Below are positions 8,592-18,430 of a DNA stretch of 64,000 bases, piece after piece. Position 1 is the first letter of the stretch. Each line of letters opens with the position of its first letter. The notes beneath the pieces are model-generated. The model made no database searches. It was not told the origin of the DNA and saw only the letters and a list, made by a program, of their open reading frames with translations. The position numbers and the translations under genes were made by a program. The stretch is from assembly GCA_017937765.1 (NCBI GenBank), contig JAGBCY010000022.1, forward strand, positions 1 to 64,000, in the 5' to 3' direction. This DNA comes from Alistipes sp. (GTDB taxonomy: Bacteria > Bacteroidota > Bacteroidia > Bacteroidales > Rikenellaceae).

Positions 8592-9812
8592 ATGATTATG
8601 AAGTTGGTAATTAAGATATTACGAGGCGTGTGGGTTGCGGTGGCGACACTGTTGTTGCTACTCGCCGTACTCTTTCTGTTTACGAGCCCAAGCCCGATTT
8701 ACCACTTCTCGGAGCCTCAGCCTTTTAGTGGTCCCGATATCTTTAACCCCTACCGTGGGCTCGATTCGGCGGCTGTGTGGCACAGGGCTAATTTCCATAC
8801 CCACACGCGTGTTGAGGGTATGCTCAACGAGTGCAAATATTGGCCACGCGAGGTGCTAAGACGCTATGAGGCATTTGGTTACGACATCGTCGGCATCTCG
8901 AATCACAATGAGATTACGCCCCATCCCGAGGCCATTGTGCCCGATAGCTACGAGCACGGCTACAACCTTAGAAACTTCCATAAACTACTCATCGGTAGCC
9001 AGCGCGTAAACCACTTCGATGCTCTCTATCCGATAAACACCTCGCAGCTCCAGTGGCAGCTCGATATGCTTCGTGACGACTGCGAACTAATGCAGATAAA
9101 CCATCCGGTGCGAACGCCGATGCTCACGCGCGGGCGTCTGCAACGACTCGCCGGCTACGATATAATGGAGCTTACGGGTGCGGTTGCCTACATCGAAAAC
9201 GAGTATTGGGATTGGGCCTTGAGTGCTGGGCATTATAGCTTTGGCCTCCTAAACGACGATCTGCATAACCCCGATAGTCCTATTATGATAGCCTCACGTT
9301 GTAGCTTCCTTGCGCTGCCTACGCTCTCGACGGAGGATATCCTTGCAACGCTCCGCGAGGGGTGCTTCTACTCGATGCGTGTGCCTAACTATGGCAGTGG
9401 CGACTGGCAGGTGAAGTACGAGCGCAACCGCTCGCTGCCAGCGGTGCGGGACATCGGTCTCCGTGGCGATACCATTTATATGACGCTTACGGCGCGGGCG
9501 GACAGCATTGTGGTCTATGGCCAGAATCATTGCCGCCTTGTGCTGGTCGATGCCGCGGATAGCGTGGGCTATCGACTTCGTGCCGAGGATAGCTATGCTC
9601 GTATTGCGGCCTACCTGCCTGACCGTGTGGTGATTATGTCCAACCCCTTTGCGCGCTATGATGCTTCGGTCGCCGACCGTCCGGGAGGCCGAGCGTCGCA
9701 CGACATAAATACTCCCCTCACGCTACTCTACAACCTTGCTCTCGTGCTGGCTGTTGTGGTTATTGTGTGGCTATACCTTAAATATGTAATACGATGGAAA
9801 ATAGTAAGATAA
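8592..9812 (+). CDS. Membrane-anchored PHP-domain phosphoesterase-like protein
   Basis: 406 residues (a second ATG lies two codons in). Residues 8-30 form a membrane helix and another helix lies near residues 378-398, so the catalytic part faces the periplasm or is held at the membrane. The core shows PHP-superfamily metal-ligand motifs: NFHTHT (His69, His71), ISNHNE near 107, INHPVR near 172 and LLNDDLHN near 220. PHP enzymes are metal-dependent phosphoesterases. It overlaps the next gene, an EptA-like phosphoethanolamine transferase, by 19 bases, so a role in phospholipid or lipid A head-group turnover is a reasonable inference but not shown. Confidence 0.75.
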   Translation: MIMKLVIKILRGVWVAVATLLLLLAVLFLFTSPSPIYHFSEPQPFSGPDIFNPYRGLDSAAVWHRANFHTHTRVEGMLNECKYWPREVLRRYEAFGYDIVGISNHNEITPHPEAIVPDSYEHGYNLRNFHKLLIGSQRVNHFDALYPINTSQLQWQLDMLRDDCELMQINHPVRTPMLTRGRLQRLAGYDIMELTGAVAYIENEYWDWALSAGHYSFGLLNDDLHNPDSPIMIASRCSFLALPTLSTEDILATLREGCFYSMRVPNYGSGDWQVKYERNRSLPAVRDIGLRGDTIYMTLTARADSIVVYGQNHCRLVLVDAADSVGYRLRAEDSYARIAAYLPDRVVIMSNPFARYDASVADRPGGRASHDINTPLTLLYNLALVLAVVVIVWLYLKYVIRWKIVR

Positions 9813-11365
9813 CAACGCTCGGACGCAGACTTCGCGAACGCCTGCGTCGACCTTTAGGCATCACGTGGTATTGTGCGTTGCTCAGTCTTTTTACGACTCT
9901 TGCCTACCACGCGCCGCTTATGGAGGTGGTGTGCCAAAACACACAGGAGGGTGCGAGCGGAGCGGTTATCGTGGGTAGCTTCGTGGTGCTACTTGTTGTT
10001 GTAAACTTCTTGGTTTACTGTGTGTTGGCATATCTGCTACGCGTTGTTGGACGCGTGCTTATTGCTCTGATGTTTGTGGTTAACGGCATCGCGCTATACT
10101 TCATAAATACCTACGAGGTGTTGCTCACGCGCGAGATGATGGGCAACGTATTTAACACGCAGTACAGCGAGGCCTCGGGCTATTTTAGCCTCGATGCAGT
10201 GATGTACGTGCTCCTCATTGGTATTGTGCCGGCTATCTACGTTCTCCTTCGCCGGGTGGAATATGGCTCGATGCGCAGATTTGTGGTGAGCATCGCGGGG
10301 GCAATAGCCGTCGTTGCGGGTATCGCGGCTGTCAACGTGAACAATATCCTCTGGATCGACCGTAACGCCACGCAGGTGGGTAGCCTCGTGCTCCCGTGGT
10401 CCTATGTGGTGAATAGCGTTCGATACTTCCACCACCAGCATATGCTTAACCGTGAGGCTATTCTGCTCCCCGATGCCGAGGTTGTTACGTCTGGACGTGA
10501 TGTCGTAGTGCTGGTCATTGGCGAGTCGGCGCGCCGCGAGAACTTCTCGCTCTATGGCTATTCGCGCGAGACTAATCCGCTCCTTGCGCGTGATAGCGTT
10601 ACGTCTCTGGTTGCTCGTGCTTCGGCGACATATACGACAGAGGGTGTTAGAGCCATCCTTAGCCACCGTCCCACGGAGGAGTACTACGAGCCGCTACCAG
10701 ATTACCTCGCGCGTGCGGGTGTTGATGTGAAGTGGAGGACGTCGAACTGGGGCGAGCCACAACTACACCTCGCCGACTATCGCAAGGTGCGCGATATCAA
10801 GGCTCTATATCCCGCGGCACGGGCCGACTACGACGAGATACTCTTCCACGGCCTTAGGGATGATATCGCCGAGGCTCAGGGCAATAAGCTCCTTGTCGTC
10901 ATCCATACGAGCACCAGCCACGGACCGGAGTATTATAAGCGATATCCTGCGGAGTTTGAACGTTTTACGCCAGCGTGCCGAAGTGTTGAGATGGCGAGTG
11001 CCGATCGGGCGGAGCTGATCAACGCCTACGACAACACGATCCTCTACGTCGACCATCTGCTTCACGGTGTTATCGCCACGCTTAAAGGTTTCGAGGGCGT
11101 GCGCTCGACGATGATATATGTATCGGACCACGGCGAGTCGCTTGGCGAGGGTAACCTCTATATGCACGGTATGCCGATGAGTATGGCTCCGCGTGAGCAG
11201 GTGGAGATTCCGTTCATCGTCTGGACATCGGACTCCGCCTCGCTACGTAGCGATATCGTGGAGGTGGGGCATTACCACGTGTTCCATAGCATTATCAGTC
11301 GCCTCGGTGTTGCAAGCCCTGTTTACGATCCTAAGCGCGATATATTTTTCTTGGGACAAGAGTAG
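9794..11365 (+). CDS. EptA/MCR-like phosphoethanolamine transferase
   Basis: 523 residues. Four to five membrane helices (about 25-45, 58-82, 87-107, 134-152, 163-182) precede an alkaline-phosphatase-fold domain. Visible signatures are GESARRENFSLYGY (Glu244), the nucleophile region SATYTTEG (Thr279/281/282) and SDHGESLGEG near residue 435. Family members move phosphoethanolamine onto lipid A or other glycans at the periplasmic face. The stretch around the nucleophile lacks the CGTAT...PC pattern seen in proteobacterial EptA, so disulfides present there are missing. It starts inside the PHP gene and is translationally coupled to it. Confidence 0.82.
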   Translation: MENSKITTLGRRLRERLRRPLGITWYCALLSLFTTLAYHAPLMEVVCQNTQEGASGAVIVGSFVVLLVVVNFLVYCVLAYLLRVVGRVLIALMFVVNGIALYFINTYEVLLTREMMGNVFNTQYSEASGYFSLDAVMYVLLIGIVPAIYVLLRRVEYGSMRRFVVSIAGAIAVVAGIAAVNVNNILWIDRNATQVGSLVLPWSYVVNSVRYFHHQHMLNREAILLPDAEVVTSGRDVVVLVIGESARRENFSLYGYSRETNPLLARDSVTSLVARASATYTTEGVRAILSHRPTEEYYEPLPDYLARAGVDVKWRTSNWGEPQLHLADYRKVRDIKALYPAARADYDEILFHGLRDDIAEAQGNKLLVVIHTSTSHGPEYYKRYPAEFERFTPACRSVEMASADRAELINAYDNTILYVDHLLHGVIATLKGFEGVRSTMIYVSDHGESLGEGNLYMHGMPMSMAPREQVEIPFIVWTSDSASLRSDIVEVGHYHVFHSIISRLGVASPVYDPKRDIFFLGQE

Positions 11366-11481
11366 CTATATATTAATAGGTACATATTTTTTTCGTATTT
11401 TTGCCATCATCAGATGGACCTATTACATCAAGGTTTTACAGCTTGAGCCGCAACAAGTGACGGTAGTTTAACGCTTTTTCG

Positions 11482-11489
11482 TATATTTG
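11482..11489 (+). promoter_or_regulatory. Putative -7 box of the guanine deaminase gene
   Basis: TATATTTG just upstream of the first ATG. A similar TATTTTTG lies near 11395. No clear -33 TTG. Confidence 0.4.
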
Positions 11490-11505
11490 CGAGGTTTTTG
11501 TTAGG

Positions 11506-12036
11506 ATGAGAAGTATGGAGAATATGATAGATAGACAACACGGACTCCCTGAGCGGAGCGACTACTCGGAGGATGATCGCCGTTTTATGCAGATGGCCAT
11601 CGACCTCTCAATAGAGAATATTGATTCGGGCGGTGGACCTTTTGGTGCTGTCATCGTGCGTGATGGCAAGGTGGTGGCTAAGGGTGCTAACCGCGTAGTG
11701 CCGAACAACGATCCCACGGCTCACGCCGAGGTTATGGCCATACGTAACGCCTGTCGCGAGCTCGAGACCTTCGACCTCTCGGGTGCCACGGTTTATAGCT
11801 CGTGCGAGCCCTGTCCGATGTGCCTCAGCGCACTCTATTGGGCTGGTGTCGAGCGCATATGCTATGCCAATACCAAGCGCGATGCGGCGGCCATCGACTT
11901 CGACGACTCGTTTATCTACGACCAACTACGTCTGGACTACGACCGTCGCTCGATACACTGCGAGCACTTTATGCGCGACGAGGCGATGGCGGCGTTCCGT
12001 AAGTGGGATGATAAACTCGATAAGGTTGAGTATTAG
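11506..12036 (+). CDS. guaD: Guanine deaminase (nucleoside/nucleobase deaminase family)
   Basis: 176 residues; a zinc-dependent cytosolic deaminase. The motifs are HAEV (catalytic Glu) near residue 75 and PCPMCLSALYWAG near 105, and the C-terminal block EHFMRDEAMAAFRKWDDK matches the guanine deaminase branch rather than tRNA adenosine deaminase. Likely reaction: guanine to xanthine plus ammonia. Alternative starts at 11515 or 11524 are possible, since the -7 box at 11482-11489 leaves little leader before 11506. A purine-type permease and purA lie downstream, so purine salvage fits. Confidence 0.82.
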   Translation: MRSMENMIDRQHGLPERSDYSEDDRRFMQMAIDLSIENIDSGGGPFGAVIVRDGKVVAKGANRVVPNNDPTAHAEVMAIRNACRELETFDLSGATVYSSCEPCPMCLSALYWAGVERICYANTKRDAAAIDFDDSFIYDQLRLDYDRRSIHCEHFMRDEAMAAFRKWDDKLDKVEY

Positions 12037-12055
12037 AGTGTTAACGCTAAACAGA

Positions 12056-12844
12056 ATGAATGATATGAAGAGACTTATTTGGTGTCTGTGCCTCGTGATT
12101 GCTATGACGGCGGCAGAGGAGGCTACTGCACAGAAGATTATTGCGCACCGCGGTCATCATTCGGTAAAGGGTGCCGAGGAGAACTCGATTTCGGCACTTA
12201 GGGCCGCACACGAGGCTGGGCTCTATGCCGTTGAGTGTGACGTGAATATGACGTCGGATGGCGAGCTTGTTGTGGTCCACGGCCCGTGGCTCGGCAAGAA
12301 GGATGATCCCGACAGACTCAACGTTCAGCGTACCGACTTTGCCACACTGCGTTCGAAGCGTCTCGCAAATGGCGAGCAGGTGCCTACGCTTGACGAGTTC
12401 CTCGAGGTGGCGGCAGAGTGTCCTGATACTAAGCTCGTTATCGAGGTCAAGGACCACTCTACGCCTCAGATCGAGACCGAGGTGGTGCGTAAGGTAATTG
12501 CCGCTGTTAAGCACCACAAGTTGCAGGATATGGTCACCTACATCGCTTTCCGTCAGCACGTGTGCGACGAGTTCGTGCGCCTCGCGCCGTCGGATACACC
12601 TGTGATGTATCTCTCGGGAAATCTTACGCCCGAGTATGTCAAGGGGTTGGGTTATGCTGGCATCAGCTACTCGGTGGATGCTCTCAGACGCCTGCCGCGC
12701 TGGATCGAGGAGGCTCATAAACTCGGCCTCGAGGTCTCGATATGGACAGTAAACTGCTCAGACGATGCCTCGTGGGCAGTGAAGCAGGGTGTCGACTATA
12801 TCACGACGGATAAACCCTCGATGGTCGAGCGTGTGTTGGAATAG
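12056..12844 (+). CDS. Secreted glycerophosphodiester phosphodiesterase
   Basis: 262 residues (an alternative ATG at 12065 gives MKRLIWCLCLVIAM, a typical signal peptide). The GDPD TIM-barrel motifs are present: IAHRGHHSVKGAEENS near residues 28-45 (catalytic His), VECDVNMTSDGELVVVHG near 62-79, and VSIWTVN, DYITTDKP near the end. It should hydrolyse glycerophosphodiesters in the periplasm to glycerol-3-phosphate and an alcohol. It follows guaD by 19 bases and precedes the permease by 23 bases. Confidence 0.88.
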   Translation: MNDMKRLIWCLCLVIAMTAAEEATAQKIIAHRGHHSVKGAEENSISALRAAHEAGLYAVECDVNMTSDGELVVVHGPWLGKKDDPDRLNVQRTDFATLRSKRLANGEQVPTLDEFLEVAAECPDTKLVIEVKDHSTPQIETEVVRKVIAAVKHHKLQDMVTYIAFRQHVCDEFVRLAPSDTPVMYLSGNLTPEYVKGLGYAGISYSVDALRRLPRWIEEAHKLGLEVSIWTVNCSDDASWAVKQGVDYITTDKPSMVERVLE

Positions 12845-12867
12845 TAAATTATAACTAACTCGGATTT

Positions 12868-14127
12868 ATGAAACTGAAATACAACATTGATGATAAGTTG
12901 CCATTCGGCCAGATGATGCTCTACGCCGTGCAGTGGTTTATTCTTGCTGTGGCGGTGGTCGCTACGAGTGTCTTTGTAGCGCAGGGAACACCTGGCGAGA
13001 AGCTATTTTATGCTCAGAAGCTATTTGCCGTTATGGGCGTAACGGGACTTTTGCAGGTTGTCGTTGGTCACCGTATGCCGCTGGTCGTAGGTCCTGCGGC
13101 GGTGCTTCTTGTGGGTGTTATCTCGTCGCTGGGCGCGGGTGCTGATACAGAGTCCATCTACTCATCTATCGCCATCGGTGGCGTGCTTATCGCGCTACTT
13201 ACGTTTGGTGGAGCTATGCGCTACGTTCAGCGTCTCTTCACGCCGCGCATTGTCATCGTTATACTTATGCTCATCGCCTTTACGCTTGCTCCCGTGATTA
13301 AGAATCTTGTCTTTCCTGCGGGTAGTAGCTCGGAACAGTATCTCTTCGGCTTGCTCTTCGCTATCGTCGGCTGCCCGGTGATGGTGGTACTCAACCGCAC
13401 GCTTCGTGGCGTGGCTAAGAGCCTCGTTATCCCCATCGCGCTGGTTGCAGGAAGTGCGGTCTATTACGCTATCTTTGAAGCCTCGTCGCCCGTGGCAAGT
13501 GCCGCATCGGTAGATGGATTGCTCCTCTCGGGTTTTAGCTTCGACTGGAGCCTTGTCGTGGCCTTCGTGATATGCTATATCGCACTGCTTATCAACGATA
13601 TTGGCTCTATCGAGTCGCTCGGTGCGATGCTTCAAACCGAAGGACTCGATAAGCGTCTCAAGCGCGGTGTGCGCACGACGGGCATTATGAACATCGTGGC
13701 GGGAGCTATGGGTGTCCTCGGCCCTGTGAACTACTCTATGAGCCCGGGTGTTATCGCCTCGACAGGGTGTGCCTCGCGACGTGTGCTTATCCCTGCGACG
13801 CTGATGCTTATCCTCTGTGCCCTCTCATCGGACCTTATCTGGCTGCTTACGAATATCCCGAATCCCGTGATCGGCGTAATCCTCCTGTTCTTGATGGGTA
13901 CGCAGCTGGCGGCGAGCTTCGAGATGCTGCACTCTACGCGCTCGGTGCAGTCGTTCGCCGATGGCCTCACTATCGGCCTGCCGCTGATGATGGCTATGCT
14001 GTTCCAGCTTATGCCTCGCGGTATCGTCCCCGCTGTCGTTGAACCGCTCGTTGGTAATGGCTTTGCTATGGGTGTCATCGTGGTTATCGTTATGGAGCAC
14101 ATTGTCAACCGCAGCAGTGCAAAATAA
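12868..14127 (+). CDS. NCS2-family nucleobase permease
   Basis: 419 residues with about 12-14 hydrophobic segments. The NCS2 (uracil/xanthine permease) plan is visible: ALLINDIGSIESLGAM near residue 250 with the conserved acidic residue, followed by GVLGPVNYSMSPGVI-like NCS2 signature near 290. It probably imports a purine or uracil with protons. Its place after guanine deaminase and before purA supports a purine substrate (inference). Confidence 0.82.
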   Translation: MKLKYNIDDKLPFGQMMLYAVQWFILAVAVVATSVFVAQGTPGEKLFYAQKLFAVMGVTGLLQVVVGHRMPLVVGPAAVLLVGVISSLGAGADTESIYSSIAIGGVLIALLTFGGAMRYVQRLFTPRIVIVILMLIAFTLAPVIKNLVFPAGSSSEQYLFGLLFAIVGCPVMVVLNRTLRGVAKSLVIPIALVAGSAVYYAIFEASSPVASAASVDGLLLSGFSFDWSLVVAFVICYIALLINDIGSIESLGAMLQTEGLDKRLKRGVRTTGIMNIVAGAMGVLGPVNYSMSPGVIASTGCASRRVLIPATLMLILCALSSDLIWLLTNIPNPVIGVILLFLMGTQLAASFEMLHSTRSVQSFADGLTIGLPLMMAMLFQLMPRGIVPAVVEPLVGNGFAMGVIVVIVMEHIVNRSSAK

Positions 14128-14139
14128 ATCGGGCTACGG

Positions 14140-14170
14140 TTGTTTTGTTGTGAATTATTTTGTACCTTTG
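14140..14170 (+). promoter_or_regulatory. Putative promoter of purA
   Basis: TTG at 14140-14142 and TACCTTTG at 14163-14170 with 20 bp between, the canonical Bacteroidetes arrangement; leader about 45 bases. No purine riboswitch fold is apparent. Confidence 0.55.
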
Positions 14171-14209
14171 TAGCCGTTAAATTCTGCCGTCATCGGTTGG
14201 CGGCTATAA

Positions 14210-15503
<1,294 letters not shown>

Positions 15504-15505
<2 letters not shown>

Positions 15506-15632
15506 TTTCTTGTGATAAGAGGTCGATTGCGGCCCCTAACAAAAAATCCCGACAATGGGACGTACGTTAAGTACTACCCATCGTCGGGATCTTTGCCGAG
15601 TGTAGCACTCGGCACCCTTCTGACAAGAAATT
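15504..15632 (+). repeat. MITE-like palindromic repeat, copy A1 (subfamily I)
   Basis: Begins AATTTCTTGTGATAAG inside the purA stop codon and ends CTTCTGACAAGAAATT, forming imperfect inverted ends. The central stem is TCCCGAC-A-ATGGG against CCCAT-C-GTCGGGA, closing the conserved loop CGTACGTTAAGTACTA. It shares AACAAAAAAT before the stem and the overall plan with copy B3 at 45672, where two stem pairs differ in a compensatory way. Confidence 0.8.
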
Positions 15633-15759
15633 TATCGTGATAAGGGGCCATTCTCGGCACATCTCAAAAGTTCAAATGACCACGGGCTGTACGATTGGTA
15701 CTAACCCGTGGTCATTTCTTTTGCGATGCACCAAGCCTAACCCCTTCTCGCAAGAAATT
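15629..15759 (+). repeat. MITE-like palindromic repeat, copy A2 (subfamily II)
   Basis: Shares AATT with the end of A1 and runs head-to-tail. Starts AATTTATCGTGATAAGG and ends CCCCTTCTCGCAAGAAATT. The central perfect stem AATGACCACGGG / CCCGTGGTCATT closes the loop CTGTACGATTGGTACTAA. The right arm contains GATGCACCAAGCCTAACC, also found in part in copies B1 and B2. Confidence 0.8.
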
Positions 15760-15806
15760 AGTCTCGCCGCCCTCATTGGCGGCTTTTTTGCCGAGTACAA
15801 GAAATT
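15756..15806 (+). repeat. Short derivative of the palindromic repeat (A3)
   Basis: A 51-base stretch bounded by AATTAGTC and ACAAGAAATT, the same end sequences as the full copies, but the centre is only the purA terminator hairpin. It is probably an internally deleted copy. Confidence 0.5.
15766..15789 (+). terminator. Rho-independent terminator of purA
   Basis: GCCGCC (15766-15771) pairs with GGCGGC (15778-15783), followed by six T. Confidence 0.8.
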
Positions 15807-15842
15807 GGGGCGTGCTATCCAGAGACCATCTCTTTTGCAATG

Positions 15843-18338
15843 TTACGGCATCATATCAGCTGCTTGAAGTATCTTGTTGCGTAGGAGTGTGGGGTAGTTG
15901 GGGTTATCCTCGAGGAAACGCTCCACCTCGGCGCGTGCCTCTTGGCTTGTATGGCCACCGAGGAGTGCTCCTGCCCAGTTGCGCGGGAAGAAGATGTCGC
16001 CCGTGCGCTGTACCTCGCGAAGCTCCTCCAAGCCGGGACGTATATATTTTATGCTGCGCTCCTGACGTGTGGGGTGGTTTATGAGTGCAAGTGCCGATGC
16101 GGCCCACGGCTCGGTGCGACGATTCTCGGGCTCAAGGAGCTCCTCGAAGAGAGCATCCAGTGCCTCGGGGTCGGCAACAGTGGCGCGTGCCACGTAGTCG
16201 AACTGGCGTATGCGGTCGGGGTTGGTGATGCGCTCGCGCTGGGTGGCGATGATGGCGTCGCGCTCTTCGGGCAAACGCACGGCGAGCTCCAAGGCCATAG
16301 ACATATAATCCATCTCGTTGAGCTGCGGGTGTTTACCCTCGCTCCATATGCGGTAGATGCGCTCCGTGGCCTCGAGCGAGAGTGTTGTGCCGGATAGGGT
16401 TGTGAGTAGCTGACGTCGGCACGAGGCGAGCGGATGACACTCGGCAATGTCAAGGAGTGCAGCCTCATCCTCGGCAGTCGCTACGCGAAGCATCGGCGAC
16501 TTAAGGAAGCTACACATCGTGGATGCTATGAGTGCATTTTGCTCCGTGGGAAGCACATCGACGAGAAGTTGCAGCCACTCGCGAGCATCGAGTAACGACC
16601 AGCGGTAGCACTCGTTGAGGACGATAAGTAGCGACTCGCGCGTGGTGTCGTCCGTGATGGTTGCTATATTTTCCGTGATCCACGCCATCGACGCCTCATC
16701 GGGGACGAAGAGTCCGTAGCCGCGGCCGTCGCTGTTGGGTAGTAGGGCTATGGTCTCGGTAGGGATGGTGTAGTGGTGTTCGCTACTGTCGAGTGTGATG
16801 TCGATGTTGGCGGTGCTGCCGTCTGCTAAGATTGCACGACACTCGAAGCTCTCTCTCCAGAGTAGCTCACGGCCGTAGATGTCGCGTTGCGAGGTGCTTA
16901 GAGCGTCGCCCTCGCGCTCGAAATATATCTGCGGCATACCCTTGCTATGCACCCACACCTCGCTAAACGACGCAAGGTCATAGTCGGTGTAGCTGTCGAG
17001 TATGGCGATAAGTTCTGTCCACGTGGCGTTGTCGTAGGCGTAGGTAGTGAGGTAGTCGTGAATGCCACGGCGGAAGGCCTCCTCGCCCATAAGCTCCACC
17101 ATCATCTCCATAACGATCGGAGCTTTGTTATAGATGATCTGTCCGTATATTAACCCTGCATTTTGCAGATTGTCAAGCTCCTGACGTATTGCTGTCGTGC
17201 CCGCGGTTCGGTCCTCGGAGAGCGATGCGAGCGTGTAGCTCTTGAGTCTGTTTAGACGGTGGTTGACCTCAGGATATAGCGGCTCGGTCATACGTGCAGC
17301 GAAGTAGTTGGCAAATACCTCCTTGGTCCACACGTCGTCGAACCAGCGCATCGTCACATAGTCGCCAAACCACATATGTGCCGTCTCGTGGGCTATGAGT
17401 TGCGTGCGTCGTAGCTCCTCGTCGAGCGTCGGGTTGTCGCCGAGAAACATCTGGCCAGCGTTGTAGAGCGTGGCTCCCGTGTGCTCCATACCTCCGTACT
17501 GGAAGCCTGGGAGCATCACAAGGTCATACTTGGCAAAGGGGTAGGCCACGCCAGTGTACTCTTCTAACCACTCGAGCGAAGCCACCACTTGACGGAATAT
17601 CTCGTCGATCTGTGCTATACGCTCAGGGTCGGTCTCGCGGTGGTAGGCATTTATCGTACGTTCCGAGTCGTGGTATGTTGCGACGTTGAGCGCGCCTGCG
17701 ATGAAGCTAAAGAGATAGGTGCTTAGCGGTTCTGTGGGGTGAAACTCGATATGCTGTCGACCGTCAGCCTTTGTGCTACTCCTCACGCCGCTATTAGATA
17801 CTGCAACCCACTCCTCGGGGAGCGAGAGGCTTAGCTCGAACGTTGCCTTTAGGTCGGGCTGGTCAAACACGGGAAAGAGCGTGCGTGCGCGGTCGGGGAC
17901 GAGCAGCGTATAGAGGAAGTCGTCGTTGCGGTTGAGCGACTGGTCGCCTGCGCGGAATGCTATGCTTATACAATTTTCTCCCGCTACTATTGCCGTTCTG
18001 GGGATTATGATATGCTCGTTTTCAGCGCGATAGTCACACACTATGCCATTTGCCTCGATGCTCGTTATACTCGAAGCAGGCTCGCGGAAGTCGATGATTA
18101 CCTCCTCGGCTTCGGCCATCGTGAAGCATATTGCCACACTGCCATCTACCGCCTCGCTACGCTCGGCTGGGAGATCGAAGTGTAGCTTGTAGCTAAGGTC
18201 GCTAATCGTTGCCTTGCGCCACTCGGCCAGTTCGCGCGAGATGCCGCTGTCGTAGCGCGGATCCTCTTTCGTCTCCTCGGTGCAACCAATCGCAGCGATT
18301 GCCACCGTCAGGCATAATACCTTTATAAGCTCCTTCAT
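15843..18338 (-). CDS. M1-family zinc aminopeptidase, lipoprotein
   Basis: 831 residues with lipobox IGC (Cys 19), so a lipid-anchored exported enzyme. Domains: N-terminal beta saddle (about 45-230), catalytic thermolysin-like domain with YGGMEH (283-288, the GAMEN exopeptidase motif in variant form), HETAH (317-321) and the third zinc ligand Glu340 in WTKEVFANYFA, then a helical C-terminal domain. It removes N-terminal residues from peptides outside the cytoplasm. It is convergent with purA and divergent from the glycerate kinase gene; no clear own terminator is visible, though the repeat array lies just beyond its stop. Confidence 0.92.
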   Translation of the reverse strand: MKELIKVLCLTVAIAAIGCTEETKEDPRYDSGISRELAEWRKATISDLSYKLHFDLPAERSEAVDGSVAICFTMAEAEEVIIDFREPASSITSIEANGIVCDYRAENEHIIIPRTAIVAGENCISIAFRAGDQSLNRNDDFLYTLLVPDRARTLFPVFDQPDLKATFELSLSLPEEWVAVSNSGVRSSTKADGRQHIEFHPTEPLSTYLFSFIAGALNVATYHDSERTINAYHRETDPERIAQIDEIFRQVVASLEWLEEYTGVAYPFAKYDLVMLPGFQYGGMEHTGATLYNAGQMFLGDNPTLDEELRRTQLIAHETAHMWFGDYVTMRWFDDVWTKEVFANYFAARMTEPLYPEVNHRLNRLKSYTLASLSEDRTAGTTAIRQELDNLQNAGLIYGQIIYNKAPIVMEMMVELMGEEAFRRGIHDYLTTYAYDNATWTELIAILDSYTDYDLASFSEVWVHSKGMPQIYFEREGDALSTSQRDIYGRELLWRESFECRAILADGSTANIDITLDSSEHHYTIPTETIALLPNSDGRGYGLFVPDEASMAWITENIATITDDTTRESLLIVLNECYRWSLLDAREWLQLLVDVLPTEQNALIASTMCSFLKSPMLRVATAEDEAALLDIAECHPLASCRRQLLTTLSGTTLSLEATERIYRIWSEGKHPQLNEMDYMSMALELAVRLPEERDAIIATQRERITNPDRIRQFDYVARATVADPEALDALFEELLEPENRRTEPWAASALALINHPTRQERSIKYIRPGLEELREVQRTGDIFFPRNWAGALLGGHTSQEARAEVERFLEDNPNYPTLLRNKILQAADMMP

Positions 18339-18362
18339 ACCTAATTTCGATTATAATTTCTA

Positions 18363-18370
18363 CAAAGTTA
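18363..18370 (-). promoter_or_regulatory. Putative -7 box of the M1 peptidase gene
   Basis: TAACTTTG on the minus strand, 25 bases before the ATG. No clear -33 element. Confidence 0.4.
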
Positions 18371-18391
18371 GCATATTTCCCCATTTCGTAG

Positions 18392-18399
18392 TATCTTTG
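18392..18399 (+). promoter_or_regulatory. Putative -7 box of the glycerate kinase gene
   Basis: TATCTTTG, 31 bases before the ATG, back-to-back with the minus-strand box at 18363. Confidence 0.45.
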
Positions 18400-18430
18400 A
18401 GAGTGAATTTTTAACTACGGAGCTTTTTAT

